This document shows positions 34,759-43,034 of a DNA stretch of 64,000 nt, piece after piece. The stretch spans positions 39,354 to 103,353 of the forward strand of contig JAZQSX010000019.1 in NCBI GenBank assembly GCA_045630285.1, given 5' to 3'. This DNA is from RGIG3009 sp045630285. GTDB lineage: Bacteria > Bacillota > Clostridia > Oscillospirales > Acutalibacteraceae. Each line of letters begins with the position of its first letter. The stretch's first letter is position 1. The position numbers and the translations under genes were made by a program. The notes under the pieces were generated by a model that was not told the origin of the DNA, did no database searches, and saw only the letters and a program-made list of their open reading frames with translations.

Positions 34759-36906
34759 TCAGAGCCGATCGGCGAGGTAGGCGAGATTGATCTGTTTTTC
34801 AACGAGATCCTGCATGGAGAAGTAGTACTGATTGCTTGCCTCAAAGCCGATACGGGAATCCTCGGCACGCAGGGGCATCAACATCTCCACGACCTTCTGC
34901 TCGTCCAAAATCGCCGCCTTCACACCTGCCGTATCACCGAGGTCACGGTGACGAACGTGACGGATATGGTTGTAGGTGGAAGCGATGTGGCAGTAGGTGG
35001 CCTTCGCCATACGGCACAGTTCCACGTAAGCGGGGCTGGTATCGGTGTAAGACTCCAGAATGTCCAGTCCCTTTTTCCACTCGGCGGTCATCTTGCCGAA
35101 CTGCGACTCGAAGACTTCACGGGGGAACTGCGAACGGTAACCGTCCAGATCGTCGTACGGGAAGCCAACCATCGTCGAGGCACAGCCGGACGGCTCCTCA
35201 AAGAAGGGCGCCATCGGACCGAAGGTGTGGGGGCCGTTGTAGATAACGGTGATGTCGAACGGATATTCACGGAACGCCTTGCAGAACTGGGCATCCGCCT
35301 TGGCAACAACATCTGCTGCTGCACCGTATTCCGCTTTCAGGAAGGCGGGGAGAGCCGTTTCCAGCGTTTCCTCGCTGTCGAGGAAAGCACAGGTAAACTT
35401 GGTGATGGGCGACGGGCTACCGCCGACCGTCCACGTCAGCATCACGTCACGCACGCCGGCGTTTTTGACGTTTTGCAGGTGCTCGCCGATCAGGCCGAAG
35501 ATCGGCACGAACGGCATAGCCGACATTTCCCAGCTGCCGTTGATCTGGATCTTGGCGACGGGTTTCATACCGTTCTCCAAAGCGGCGTTCCAACGGCGCG
35601 TGGCTTTTTCGCCCGGGCCGGGAACCGACATGGAGTAATCACGCACATAACCGTCGACACCGCCACGGGTGAACGGCACGTGCTCCTCACTGACGGAGAG
35701 CAGATACTGACCTTCGTTGTGCATGGCGATCGCTTCTTTGTCCCACGCAGGATCCCACGCCCACGAGTGCGCAATAGCACGGACGTTGGGATTGGAACGC
35801 TTGGCACCGCGCGCCATGCAGTTGTTGACGGTGGAGACCAACTTCTGCGGCGGCACGTCCTTGCAACGAGGGCAGGTGGACTGCGGCACGGGGCCACGGG
35901 CGCAGCAGTTGGTAAAGTTTTCGGAATAGCTGATGTCAAAATAGCCTGCCAGACCGGGAACTTCTCGGAAAATATACTCCATCGAATCTTCCAGATACTG
36001 CTGCACCTCCGGCAGAGAGGTGCACAGGCAACGGAACACCTGATATTCAGCACCTTTCAGATGCGGGAACTTCTCGAAGAAGCTGTCCGGCTCGGGACGG
36101 GGCTCGTTGATGTACAGATAGACACCGATACCGTATTTAGCAGCACGATCAACCAAGCGGCGCAGTGACTCCAGACGACCCGGACGGGCAGCGGCATCCT
36201 CCGGATGATCGTCCCACGGATTGGGGGCAAGCTGACGGAGCAGCGCCTGGAACCAGATCGCATTGACGCCGTTTTCGGCGTACTGGGCGAGCAGGGTCTC
36301 CGGATAGGAGTCCTGAGCATCGCCTGCCAGCGTGTCACCGTACAGAGCAAAGTAGGAATAGATAAGACGCAGGGATTCCTGCTGCGGGAAGCGAACCTCG
36401 CCCACGGCGGGCTCGGTGGTGTAGGGAGCGAGGAATTCAAAGGAATTATCCGCAGGCGCACCGATTTTGCGCACCAGAGCGGCAATCTCCTCCAAACGGG
36501 CCTCCACCTCTGCCGGGTAGGACGCCGCCAGGAACGGGCGCTCCACCACGGGCTTCAGCGAGCCCATTTTGTCCCACATAAAGTCGTCTTCACGCAGGGT
36601 GAACTCAAGCTGTTCATCGGTCATATCCACCAGGATTTTGATCTGATCGTAGTCGCAGAGATTCCAGTTGTTGCGAATGACGGTCAGAAAACCACGCTTT
36701 TGCCACAGGGGCGAAATGGTGGGGTTCGGATCAAGACCCATTTTCTCGGCGGCCTTGCATACTGAGGCTTCGTCCGTGTCCAGCACCTTGGCGATGCGGG
36801 ACGGCGCAACCAGACCCCAGTTACGGAAGATCACGGCAAACGCCGGTGCGGGGAAGTGCGGGTATGTTGCCGAGCGTTTTCCTTTAGGAAGAAAACAAGC
36901 ATCCAT
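34759..36906 (-). CDS. Uncharacterised 715-residue putative TIM-barrel glycosidase-like protein
   Basis: I do not recognise a named family. 715 residues, no signal peptide. An N-terminal helical part (about 1-130) precedes a probable (beta/alpha)8 barrel: LLAQYAENGVNAIWFQALLRQL, YGIGVYLYINEPRPEP, VPGLAGYFDISYSENFTNC, VRAIAHSWAWDP, YLLSVSEEHVPF, VAKIQINGSWEMS and VMLTWTVGGSPSP, then a helical C-terminus. This layout is like GH20/GH84-type or family-unassigned glycosidases. A cysteine cluster (NCCARGP...STCPRCKD, about 355-375) is notable. GGAGG lies 7 bases before ATG 36906. Third gene of an operon with the ASRT and M24-like genes. Confidence 0.65.
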   Translation of the reverse strand: MDACFLPKGKRSATYPHFPAPAFAVIFRNWGLVAPSRIAKVLDTDEASVCKAAEKMGLDPNPTISPLWQKRGFLTVIRNNWNLCDYDQIKILVDMTDEQLEFTLREDDFMWDKMGSLKPVVERPFLAASYPAEVEARLEEIAALVRKIGAPADNSFEFLAPYTTEPAVGEVRFPQQESLRLIYSYFALYGDTLAGDAQDSYPETLLAQYAENGVNAIWFQALLRQLAPNPWDDHPEDAAARPGRLESLRRLVDRAAKYGIGVYLYINEPRPEPDSFFEKFPHLKGAEYQVFRCLCTSLPEVQQYLEDSMEYIFREVPGLAGYFDISYSENFTNCCARGPVPQSTCPRCKDVPPQKLVSTVNNCMARGAKRSNPNVRAIAHSWAWDPAWDKEAIAMHNEGQYLLSVSEEHVPFTRGGVDGYVRDYSMSVPGPGEKATRRWNAALENGMKPVAKIQINGSWEMSAMPFVPIFGLIGEHLQNVKNAGVRDVMLTWTVGGSPSPITKFTCAFLDSEETLETALPAFLKAEYGAAADVVAKADAQFCKAFREYPFDITVIYNGPHTFGPMAPFFEEPSGCASTMVGFPYDDLDGYRSQFPREVFESQFGKMTAEWKKGLDILESYTDTSPAYVELCRMAKATYCHIASTYNHIRHVRHRDLGDTAGVKAAILDEQKVVEMLMPLRAEDSRIGFEASNQYYFSMQDLVEKQINLAYLADRL

Positions 36907-36932
36907 AGTGTAACCTCCATAGGTAGTGTAGA

Positions 36933-36973
36933 AAAGCCCCCAAGGCATCCGCCCGGGTTGCCTTGAGGGCTTT
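36933..36973 (-). terminator. Hairpin between M24-like gene and 715-residue gene
   Basis: A long stem (36933-36947 / 36959-36973, one mismatch) with a GC-rich loop, ending in CTTTTC on the minus strand. It may be a leaky terminator reducing expression of the downstream gene. Confidence 0.55.
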
Positions 36974-36996
36974 CACTTTCATTTGTGGCGAGAGGA

Positions 36997-38166
36997 TCAG
37001 AAATCCAGCTCGTAGATCTTGCCGATGTTGCCGCCGGTGGACTCGCAGCCGTTCTCGGTAACGACGATACCCTTTTCCCAACGCAGACCGAAGGTCGGGC
37101 CGGAGATAAAGGTGTCGACCTGGAAGGTCATGTTGGGCTGCAGAGCGTAGTTGGAGGAGGTCTCCATCCAAGGAGCCTCAACCTCGATCATACCGGTACC
37201 GTGGCAGGGACCGTAGACATAAGCATCCTTGTAGCCGTTATCGCAGTACAGCTTGTAGAAGCCCTTAGCGATGTCGGAAGCCATCACGCCGGCCTTGATC
37301 TGATCCACTGTCCAGTTGTGAGCCTGCAAGCAGAACTCAACGTAGCGGCGCTTCTCGTCGGTCAGTTTGCCGAGGCAAACCGGCAGACCGATGGAGGGGG
37401 AGTAACCGTCGATCTTGGCGGAGAGGTTCAGCTGAATGATGTCACCCTTGCCGAGAGTACGGTAGCTCGGACGGGAGATGGCGTGGCGGGTGGATGCTTC
37501 ACTGAAGACGTACATCGGCAGGCCTTCGTACTCGGCACCGTTCTCGTAGATCACACGCTGGGCGATACCGACCATAGCCAGCTCGGTTACGCCGGGGCGC
37601 AGGTTCTTGATAACTTCCTGGGTCGCCAGATCGACGATACGGAAGCCTTCACGGATACAAGCCAGCTCGTTCTCCGACTTGATCTGACGCAGGGAGACCA
37701 TGATCTCCTTGTCTTCGATGATCTCGGCTTCGGGATACGCAGCCTTCAGGTGGCGCATCATCTCGCAGCTGGTGTCGAGGAAGCTGCCGATAGCGATCTT
37801 GATGTGCTTGCCGGTGACGCCCATGTCACGGAACACCTCGTCGTACTCGACGGGGGACAGCTCCGGATAGGAGGGGTCAGCGGACTCACGGTAAGCGAGC
37901 ATGGTGTAGATCTTTTCGATCTTGCTGCGGTCGGCGGAGAAAATGGTGCTTTCCGGACCAACCAACAGAGCGGCTTTGCCGTCGGGGGTGATCGCCACGC
38001 CGGCACGCTCAAACAGCGGCCAGAAGTTGCTGAAGTAGCGGACGTTTGCGTAGTCAGCCTCGTTGGAGTTGACGAGGAAGATGTCGTAGCCCTTCTTGGC
38101 TACCAATTCGGCGCAGCGCTTTACACGCTCCTTGTACTCATAATCCGGGATACAAATACGGGACAT
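36997..38166 (-). CDS. M24 (creatinase/aminopeptidase P) family protein lacking metal ligands
   Basis: 389 residues with creatinase N-domain and pita-bread C-domain. Aligned by eye to M24 peptidases, the first two Asp ligands are Asn247 (QLNLSA) and Ser258 (DGYSPSIG), His322 is kept (GPCHGTG), the first Glu is Asp351 (FQVDTF) and the last Glu364 is kept. Metal-dependent peptidase activity is therefore doubtful. Creatinase, a metal-free member using the conserved His, shows that such changes can accompany a non-peptidase hydrolase. Between an ASRT gene and a putative glycosidase, its substrate is likely not a plain peptide (inference). Confidence 0.85.
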   Translation of the reverse strand: MSRICIPDYEYKERVKRCAELVAKKGYDIFLVNSNEADYANVRYFSNFWPLFERAGVAITPDGKAALLVGPESTIFSADRSKIEKIYTMLAYRESADPSYPELSPVEYDEVFRDMGVTGKHIKIAIGSFLDTSCEMMRHLKAAYPEAEIIEDKEIMVSLRQIKSENELACIREGFRIVDLATQEVIKNLRPGVTELAMVGIAQRVIYENGAEYEGLPMYVFSEASTRHAISRPSYRTLGKGDIIQLNLSAKIDGYSPSIGLPVCLGKLTDEKRRYVEFCLQAHNWTVDQIKAGVMASDIAKGFYKLYCDNGYKDAYVYGPCHGTGMIEVEAPWMETSSNYALQPNMTFQVDTFISGPTFGLRWEKGIVVTENGCESTGGNIGKIYELDF

Positions 38167-38211
38167 AATGATTCCTTCCTTTCTGTATGTGAAAAATTAT
38201 TGGTTACCGAG

Positions 38212-38577
38212 TTACATAGCGTAGCCGCTGGTGGTGTAGAACGCCATGTTCGTCTGGCGCACATCCAAACGGCCGTACTGCACGACGATCGGCACGTCAC
38301 TCTCCAGGGAGATCGCATACTGCTCGCCGGCGTTCGGAACTTCACCGAGGAAATCCTTCTTTTCGGTGGCACGCAGGCCCTTGACACGCTTGGCGCCGAC
38401 GGTTACCGTCTCACCGCAGGTGGGCTCGCGGTCGGTCCAGTACAGGCACACTTTGACGTGCGCCTCCGCATCGTTGGGATTGAACAGGATGAGCGATTCG
38501 TGACCGTAGACCTCCGGATCGTCACCCATCGGGGGAATCTCGCCATCGGCGAAATACCATTTGGTTTTTCCGTCCAT
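38212..38577 (-). CDS. ASRT-family (sensory rhodopsin transducer-like) small protein
   Basis: 121 residues matching the Anabaena sensory rhodopsin transducer family: KTKWYFADGEIPP, GHESLILFNPNDAEAHVKVCLYWTDREP and DVPIVVQYGRLDVRQTNMAFYTTSGYA are the hallmark blocks. The fold is a beta sandwich proposed to bind small molecules, and relatives occur in sugar-metabolism operons of non-phototrophs; no rhodopsin gene is here. First gene of the minus-strand operon (ASRT, M24-like, 715-residue protein), with AAAGGAG before ATG 38577. Confidence 0.85.
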   Translation of the reverse strand: MDGKTKWYFADGEIPPMGDDPEVYGHESLILFNPNDAEAHVKVCLYWTDREPTCGETVTVGAKRVKGLRATEKKDFLGEVPNAGEQYAISLESDVPIVVQYGRLDVRQTNMAFYTTSGYAM

Positions 38578-38604
38578 AATTCAAGCTCCTTTCCGTCAGG
38601 TTTC

Positions 38605-38649
38605 TTTACTTTTATTGTACTTGACTTTTACAAAAGTAAATAGTACAAT
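38605..38649. promoter_or_regulatory. Interleaved inverted repeats in divergent control region
   Basis: Two perfect dyads: TTTACTTTT (38605-38613) / AAAAGTAAA (38632-38640), and ATTGTACT (38614-38621) / AGTACAAT (38642-38649). The second brackets the -35 and -10 of the + promoter. The likely binder is a regulator of this divergent pair. Confidence 0.5.
38621..38649 (+). promoter_or_regulatory. Promoter of PocR/AraC regulator gene
   Basis: TTGACT (38621-38626), 17-base spacer, TACAAT (38644-38649). Confidence 0.8.
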
Positions 38650-38713
38650 GTACTTGAAAAATAGCATTTTTTAGTCAACTTGAAACGTTTTAGCAGGGTT
38701 TGGAGGAAAAACC

Positions 38714-39649
38714 GTGGCGATGAATCTCTTTTTTGAACTAAACGAGATCCAAAAGATATTCAAAGACATTTACCTGATCACCGGGCACCAATGTGCACTG
38801 TTTGATCCTGAATACCGTGCGCTGCTTCGCTACCCCACGCAGGCAAATCCGTTTTGCCAGCACATTCAATCCACGGCGGTGGGTAAGTCGAAGTGCGAGG
38901 CGTGCGACGTGTACGGATTCCGCCACGCCAAGATGACGGGCAAGCTGTGTGTGTATCAATGCCACGCCGGTCTTATCGAGGTGTGCGTTCCGATCAAGTC
39001 GGGTCAGCGCAACGATGAGATCTTAGGGTACGTGGTGTTGGGGCACCTGCTGGATGATCAAAGCTCGTTGGGGTCACAGTGGAACACGGTGTATGAAAAC
39101 TGCCGCCATTTCATTCGGGATATGTCGGTGCTGAATCATCAGTTTTTTCAGCTGATCCCGACGTCACGCTCCTGCATTTCGGCGATGTGCGATATTTTGC
39201 AGATCTGCATTGAGCACCTGCTGCTGCAGAAGCTGATCCAGCGAAACCGTGACGATCTGTGGCAGCGTGCGCAGACGTATATTGATGAAAATCTGCGTGA
39301 AAAACTGTTGGTCTCGGATATTGCACACGAGTTGTCGGTGAGCGTGTCTACCCTCAACCGCTGTGCCGAGAAAAACGTCGGCATGGCGATCGGCAAGTTT
39401 ATTTTGCAAAAGCGGATCGTGTTGGCGTGTAAATATTTGAAGGACCCGAAATACAACATTTCGGAGATCGCCGGTAACTGCGGTATTTCGGACTACAACT
39501 ATTTCTCCCGTGTGTTTAAGCTGAAAACCGGCATGACGCCCCGTGAATATCGCACGGTGTTTCTACGCAGCGGCAACGTGCCGGAATTGCCCGACCCCGA
39601 CAAATTGACCTTGGCAACGGTCAACCTGACAGGCGGCGAACAGTTATAA
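38714..39649 (+). CDS. AraC-family regulator with PocR sensory domain
   Basis: 311 residues. The N-terminal half is a PocR ligand-binding domain with its cysteine pattern (KCEACDVYGF, YQCHAGLIEVCVPI). The C-terminal 110 residues hold the AraC double HTH (LLVSDIAHELSVSVSTLNRCAEKNVGMAIG and NISEIAGNCGISDYNYFSRVFKLKTGMTPREYR). It diverges from the ASRT/M24-like/715-residue operon and is its probable regulator. GTG 38714 is used because GGAGG sits 7 bases upstream. Confidence 0.9.
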   Translation: MAMNLFFELNEIQKIFKDIYLITGHQCALFDPEYRALLRYPTQANPFCQHIQSTAVGKSKCEACDVYGFRHAKMTGKLCVYQCHAGLIEVCVPIKSGQRNDEILGYVVLGHLLDDQSSLGSQWNTVYENCRHFIRDMSVLNHQFFQLIPTSRSCISAMCDILQICIEHLLLQKLIQRNRDDLWQRAQTYIDENLREKLLVSDIAHELSVSVSTLNRCAEKNVGMAIGKFILQKRIVLACKYLKDPKYNISEIAGNCGISDYNYFSRVFKLKTGMTPREYRTVFLRSGNVPELPDPDKLTLATVNLTGGEQL

Positions 39650-39653
39650 AGAA

Positions 39654-39682
39654 AAGCAGACGTCCCGTCGGGGCGTCTGCTT
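39654..39682. terminator. Bidirectional terminator between two AraC genes
   Basis: Stem AAGCAGACGtCCC / GGGgCGTCTGCTT with loop GTC. Confidence 0.88.
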
Positions 39683-39685
39683 ATT

Positions 39686-40510
39686 TTAATGGCGGTGCTG
39701 CTTTCGAAATTGCAGCGGTGAGCAATCCATGTATTCGTGGAACTGTCGCACGAAGTAGTTGACGCCGGTGAAGCCGACACGCTCGGCAATCGTTCCGATC
39801 GGCAGATCGGTCTGTTGCAGCAGGCGGCAGGCGTGGCTGAGGCGGATGGCGTTGATGTATTCCAGCACCGTGGTGCCGGTCGCTTCCTTAAAATAGCGGC
39901 AAAAATAGGAGAGTGAAAAGCCGAAGGTGTCGGCCAGCGTGCGGGTCGAGAGTTTTTCGGTGTGGTGGCCGTTGATATACCGCATTACCTCGCCGATACG
40001 GGCCTCGGAGTCGGTGCCGGTGGTGACATCGGTGCTGTGGTGGCGTGTGGCAAGGCTGAAAAACAGCAGCAAATGCGCCCGCACAAACAGCTCCCGTCCG
40101 ACCTCCCGACCCTGATATTCCTTGAAAGTCGATTGCAGGAGCGAGAACATCGATTTATCGGTAACGTGATTGCTGATGTGAGGCAGCGTTGCCGACGACC
40201 CTTCCGACAGAGCGTCGTACCATAAGCACGGTTCGGCGATAAAACAGAGATAGGAAACGCCGTTCTCGCCGGCGTGACCGATATGCGATTCGTAGGGATT
40301 GACGAACAGCATTTCACCCTCACTGACGGTTTGTACCGTATCGGCGCAAACCACACGCATGCTGCCTTGGATGACCGCCAAAATCTCGATCTGACGGTGC
40401 CAATGTGCCCGAAAAATGCAGCGGTGCGCCTCACCGCTGTACGGTGTTACCACTAAGGGTAAGGCACGTTCCGAAAGCGAGAAGTATTCGTGAATGGATG
40501 GTTCGTTCAT
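39686..40510 (-). CDS. AraC-family regulator with cupin sensor
   Basis: 274 residues: N-terminal cupin domain (FRAHWHRQIEILAVIQGSMRV, EGEMLFVNPYESHI) and C-terminal AraC HTH pair (KLSTRTLADTFGFSLSYFCRYFKEATGTTVLEYIN, LPIGTIAERVGFTGVNYFVRQFHEYMDCSPLQFRK). Such proteins usually activate sugar-utilisation genes. It diverges from the secreted GH16-like lipoprotein gene, its most likely target. Confidence 0.92.
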   Translation of the reverse strand: MNEPSIHEYFSLSERALPLVVTPYSGEAHRCIFRAHWHRQIEILAVIQGSMRVVCADTVQTVSEGEMLFVNPYESHIGHAGENGVSYLCFIAEPCLWYDALSEGSSATLPHISNHVTDKSMFSLLQSTFKEYQGREVGRELFVRAHLLLFFSLATRHHSTDVTTGTDSEARIGEVMRYINGHHTEKLSTRTLADTFGFSLSYFCRYFKEATGTTVLEYINAIRLSHACRLLQQTDLPIGTIAERVGFTGVNYFVRQFHEYMDCSPLQFRKQHRH

Positions 40511-40634
40511 CGTTCTCCTCCGTCAAAATCGAGATAAAAAACAAAACAAATCAGATGAAACTGTCCAATTTTGCTTATTATACCGTGTTTACGGGAGCTT
40601 TGTCAATCGTTACGGCGGTTTTTTGGGAATGGGA

Positions 40635-40663
40635 TTGCATTTAAGCAAAAAATTTGATATACT
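40635..40663 (+). promoter_or_regulatory. Promoter of GH16-like lipoprotein gene
   Basis: TTGCAT (40635-40640), 17-base spacer, TATACT (40658-40663), with TGA before the -10 (extended -10). Confidence 0.8.
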
Positions 40664-40700
40664 GGATACATGGTTTGATCGACGAAACGGAGGAGTCGCA

Positions 40701-41864
40701 ATGAAAACGTGGAAAACCTGTCGCAGAGCACTGGCGCTCGTTTTAGTGGCTTTGATTATGTGTGGTATGATGAGCGGTTGCGGTGAGGCGCCGGCCGGAA
40801 CGACAACGACGACAAAGCAGACCGCTACCACCGCCAAGCCGACGAAGCCGACGGTGGCGACTCCGAGTGTTACGCCGGAGGAAGCGGAGGATGCTACGAT
40901 CTGCATGACCGATCCGCCGACGCCGGGAAGCAATCCGCCGGTGACGGACAGTGCGATGCTGAAGGTGGAGGACACGAATCCCGCGCCGACCGGCACGCCG
41001 GAGATCCCTGCAGCGGCGCAGGATTTCGGTATGACCAAGCTGGCGTTTGCCGATGAGTTTGAGTCGTACGACACGATTGATTTCAGCGGTGAAGGCAAAC
41101 CGGGCTACAACTGGTATGTTGACCGTCCGTACGGTGGCGTGACGCTGACCAAGGATGAGATCGTTTTGGAAGACGGTGTGATGACCTTTGCGCCGAAGAC
41201 CTGTCCTGCGTCGATCGGTCTGCCTACCTTCAGTGCGAAGGGGAAGACCGGCTACACGATGAACTACGGCTATGCCGAAGCTCGCATTCGCTTCTCGGTC
41301 GACGAGATCACGCTGCGCTCCGAGGGGCGCAACGGCTGGCCGGCATTTTGGGGCGTCAGCGTCGTGGACGTGGTCGGCGAGAAGTGGAACCGTGTGGGTG
41401 AGCTGGATATTCTGGAGGCGTACGAACTGGATGCCAATGACCCGTATTCCGACGTTATCTACACCGGCACGCTGCACGATCACCTGAAGTTGGAGAGCGG
41501 TAAGCAGCAGATTGCGACCAACATGACCAACGCGACGGGTGCTTTGGGACTGAAGGATTATCTCGATAACGAGTGGCATACCTATGCCGCCTTGTGGACC
41601 GAAAACTACATTGCGTGGTATCTGGACGGTGAATTGATGCATTCGGTGCGGTTCTCCGAGGAGGCCTACCCCGTCTATTACTACCGTGATAATGAGGAGC
41701 CGTTACTGTGGAACGAGGCCATGAACGCTGTTCTGCAGGGGCACACGTGGGTGGGTGCACACAGCATTATGAACGTCGATCATATGGTGTTGTTCCTGGG
41801 CGCTCACGAGACGTGGCCTATCGAGGTAGACTGGGTTCGTGTTTGGGAATATGAGGATCAGTAA
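40701..41864 (+). CDS. GH16-like lipoprotein
   Basis: 387 residues. Lipoprotein signal peptide ending MSGC (Cys27), Thr/Pro-rich linker (about 32-105), then a GH16-like domain (about 108-387): MTKLAFADEFESYDTID, canonical motif GELDILEAY (Glu234, Asp236, Glu239), EWHTYAALWTENYIAWYLDGELMH and IEVDWVRVWEYED. Its catalytic motif is closer to classical GH16 (ELDILE) than that of the cytoplasmic array. Expected outside the cell, tethered to the membrane, to cut a beta-glycan. CGGAGGAG precedes ATG 40701 and the gene has its own promoter. A canonical mntP gene follows 10 bases later. Confidence 0.88.
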   Translation: MKTWKTCRRALALVLVALIMCGMMSGCGEAPAGTTTTTKQTATTAKPTKPTVATPSVTPEEAEDATICMTDPPTPGSNPPVTDSAMLKVEDTNPAPTGTPEIPAAAQDFGMTKLAFADEFESYDTIDFSGEGKPGYNWYVDRPYGGVTLTKDEIVLEDGVMTFAPKTCPASIGLPTFSAKGKTGYTMNYGYAEARIRFSVDEITLRSEGRNGWPAFWGVSVVDVVGEKWNRVGELDILEAYELDANDPYSDVIYTGTLHDHLKLESGKQQIATNMTNATGALGLKDYLDNEWHTYAALWTENYIAWYLDGELMHSVRFSEEAYPVYYYRDNEEPLLWNEAMNAVLQGHTWVGAHSIMNVDHMVLFLGAHETWPIEVDWVRVWEYEDQ

Positions 41865-41873
41865 GAGTAGCGT

Positions 41874-42461
41874 ATGGATGTTTTGACCTTGTTTTTAACC
41901 GCCGTCGGCTTGTCGATGGATGCGTTTGCCGTGTCGATCGGCAACGGAATTTTGCTGGGGCGGGCAACGCCGGGGCAAACCTGCCGTGTGGCCGGTGCGT
42001 TTGGTATATTTCAAGGCTTGATGCCGATGATCGGATACTGGATCGCCGGGCTGTTTGCCGCCGAGATCGTGGCGATCGATCACTGGGTCGCCTTTGGCCT
42101 GCTGGCGTTTATCGGCGGCAAGATGCTGTGGGAGGCGTTTCACGACGACGGCGAAGCGTCAGAAGGGGATCCCACACGGTGGGGTACGCTGCTGATGATG
42201 GCGGTGGCGACTAGTATTGATGCCATGGCGGTTGGTGTGACGATGGCACTGGGGCGTACGGGGCTGTTAGCACCGTGGTATGGCTATCTGGTTTGCTGCG
42301 GCGTTATTGCAGCGGTGACGTTTGCGTTCTGCCTGGTCGGTGTGAAGCTGGGATGTCACACCGGCAATCGCTACGGAAAGCGGGCGGAGATTGCCGGTGG
42401 CATCGTGCTGATCGGCATCGGATTGAAGATTTTGTATGAACATTTGCTGGTAGGAGGATAA
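41874..42461 (+). CDS. mntP: Manganese efflux pump MntP
   Basis: Six-helix membrane exporter of Mn(II), 195 residues. Starts MDVLTLFLTAVGLSMDAFAVSIGNGI and repeats the motif as TSIDAMAVGVTMAL; the paired Asp residues in AVGLSMDAFAV and ATSIDAMAVG are the family's metal-binding positions. It follows the lipoprotein gene by 9 bases and no Mn riboswitch precedes it, so expression appears tied to the lipoprotein gene. Confidence 0.93.
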   Translation: MDVLTLFLTAVGLSMDAFAVSIGNGILLGRATPGQTCRVAGAFGIFQGLMPMIGYWIAGLFAAEIVAIDHWVAFGLLAFIGGKMLWEAFHDDGEASEGDPTRWGTLLMMAVATSIDAMAVGVTMALGRTGLLAPWYGYLVCCGVIAAVTFAFCLVGVKLGCHTGNRYGKRAEIAGGIVLIGIGLKILYEHLLVGG

Positions 42462-42465
42462 TGCC

Positions 42466-42963
42466 GTGGATCAGACGTATTTGTATCGGGATATGTATGC
42501 CAAGGCACGGTCGGGGCTGCTGATCATGCTGTTTTTGACCGTTGCCAACTTGACGACGGTGGTGCTGTCGCAATCGGAGACGGTGTTCGTTTTCAGCTCC
42601 ACCCTTGCTGAGCTTGCCTTTGGCTTGATGATGGGTGCTTATATGAGTGCCGATCAACCGATGTATTGGGTCATTCTGGGTGGTCTCGCTTTGGCGGCGA
42701 TACTGGTGACGTATTTTCTGTGCTGGCTGTTTTGTAAGAAAAAATCTCGCTGGCTGGTTATCGGAACGTTGCTGTTTATTGTGGACAGCGTGGCACGGGT
42801 GGTGCTGCTGGTGATCGCTTTTGCCAACGTGGACGATCCAGGTCGCGACATTGACTTGCTGCCGACGGTGTTCGGATTCGCATTTTCGGCATGGGTCTTA
42901 TATTACCTTATTCGAGGGGTGTGGGCAGCCCGAAAGCTCGCCGCCGCAAAATCCGAAGAATAA
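42466..42963 (+). CDS. Four-helix membrane protein of unknown function
   Basis: 165 residues with four hydrophobic segments (about 17-38, 45-66, 68-87, 108-128 by eye, plus a short one near the end). No family recognised. GTG start at 42466 with TAGGAGGAT 7 bases before it, four bases after mntP, so probably cotranscribed. The role is unknown. Confidence 0.7.
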   Translation: MDQTYLYRDMYAKARSGLLIMLFLTVANLTTVVLSQSETVFVFSSTLAELAFGLMMGAYMSADQPMYWVILGGLALAAILVTYFLCWLFCKKKSRWLVIGTLLFIVDSVARVVLLVIAFANVDDPGRDIDLLPTVFGFAFSAWVLYYLIRGVWAARKLAAAKSEE

Positions 42964-42976
42964 TTCAAAAAAACGA

Positions 42977-43005
42977 ACGGCCGCCGGATGCGAGCGGCTG
43001 TTTTT
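42977..43005 (+). terminator. Probable terminator before secreted GH16-like gene
   Basis: Stem ACGGCCGC / GCGGCTGT (one G-T pair) followed by five T. Confidence 0.65.
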
Positions 43006-43034
43006 AATGACAATCTGGTAAAGGATGACGAGCG

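Noticed and set aside
36985..38643. 552-codon open frame antisense to the M24-like and ASRT genes
   Set aside because: It spans two genes with clear protein families on the other strand.
41865..41873. yybP-ykoY manganese riboswitch before mntP
   Set aside because: Only nine bases separate mntP from the preceding gene.
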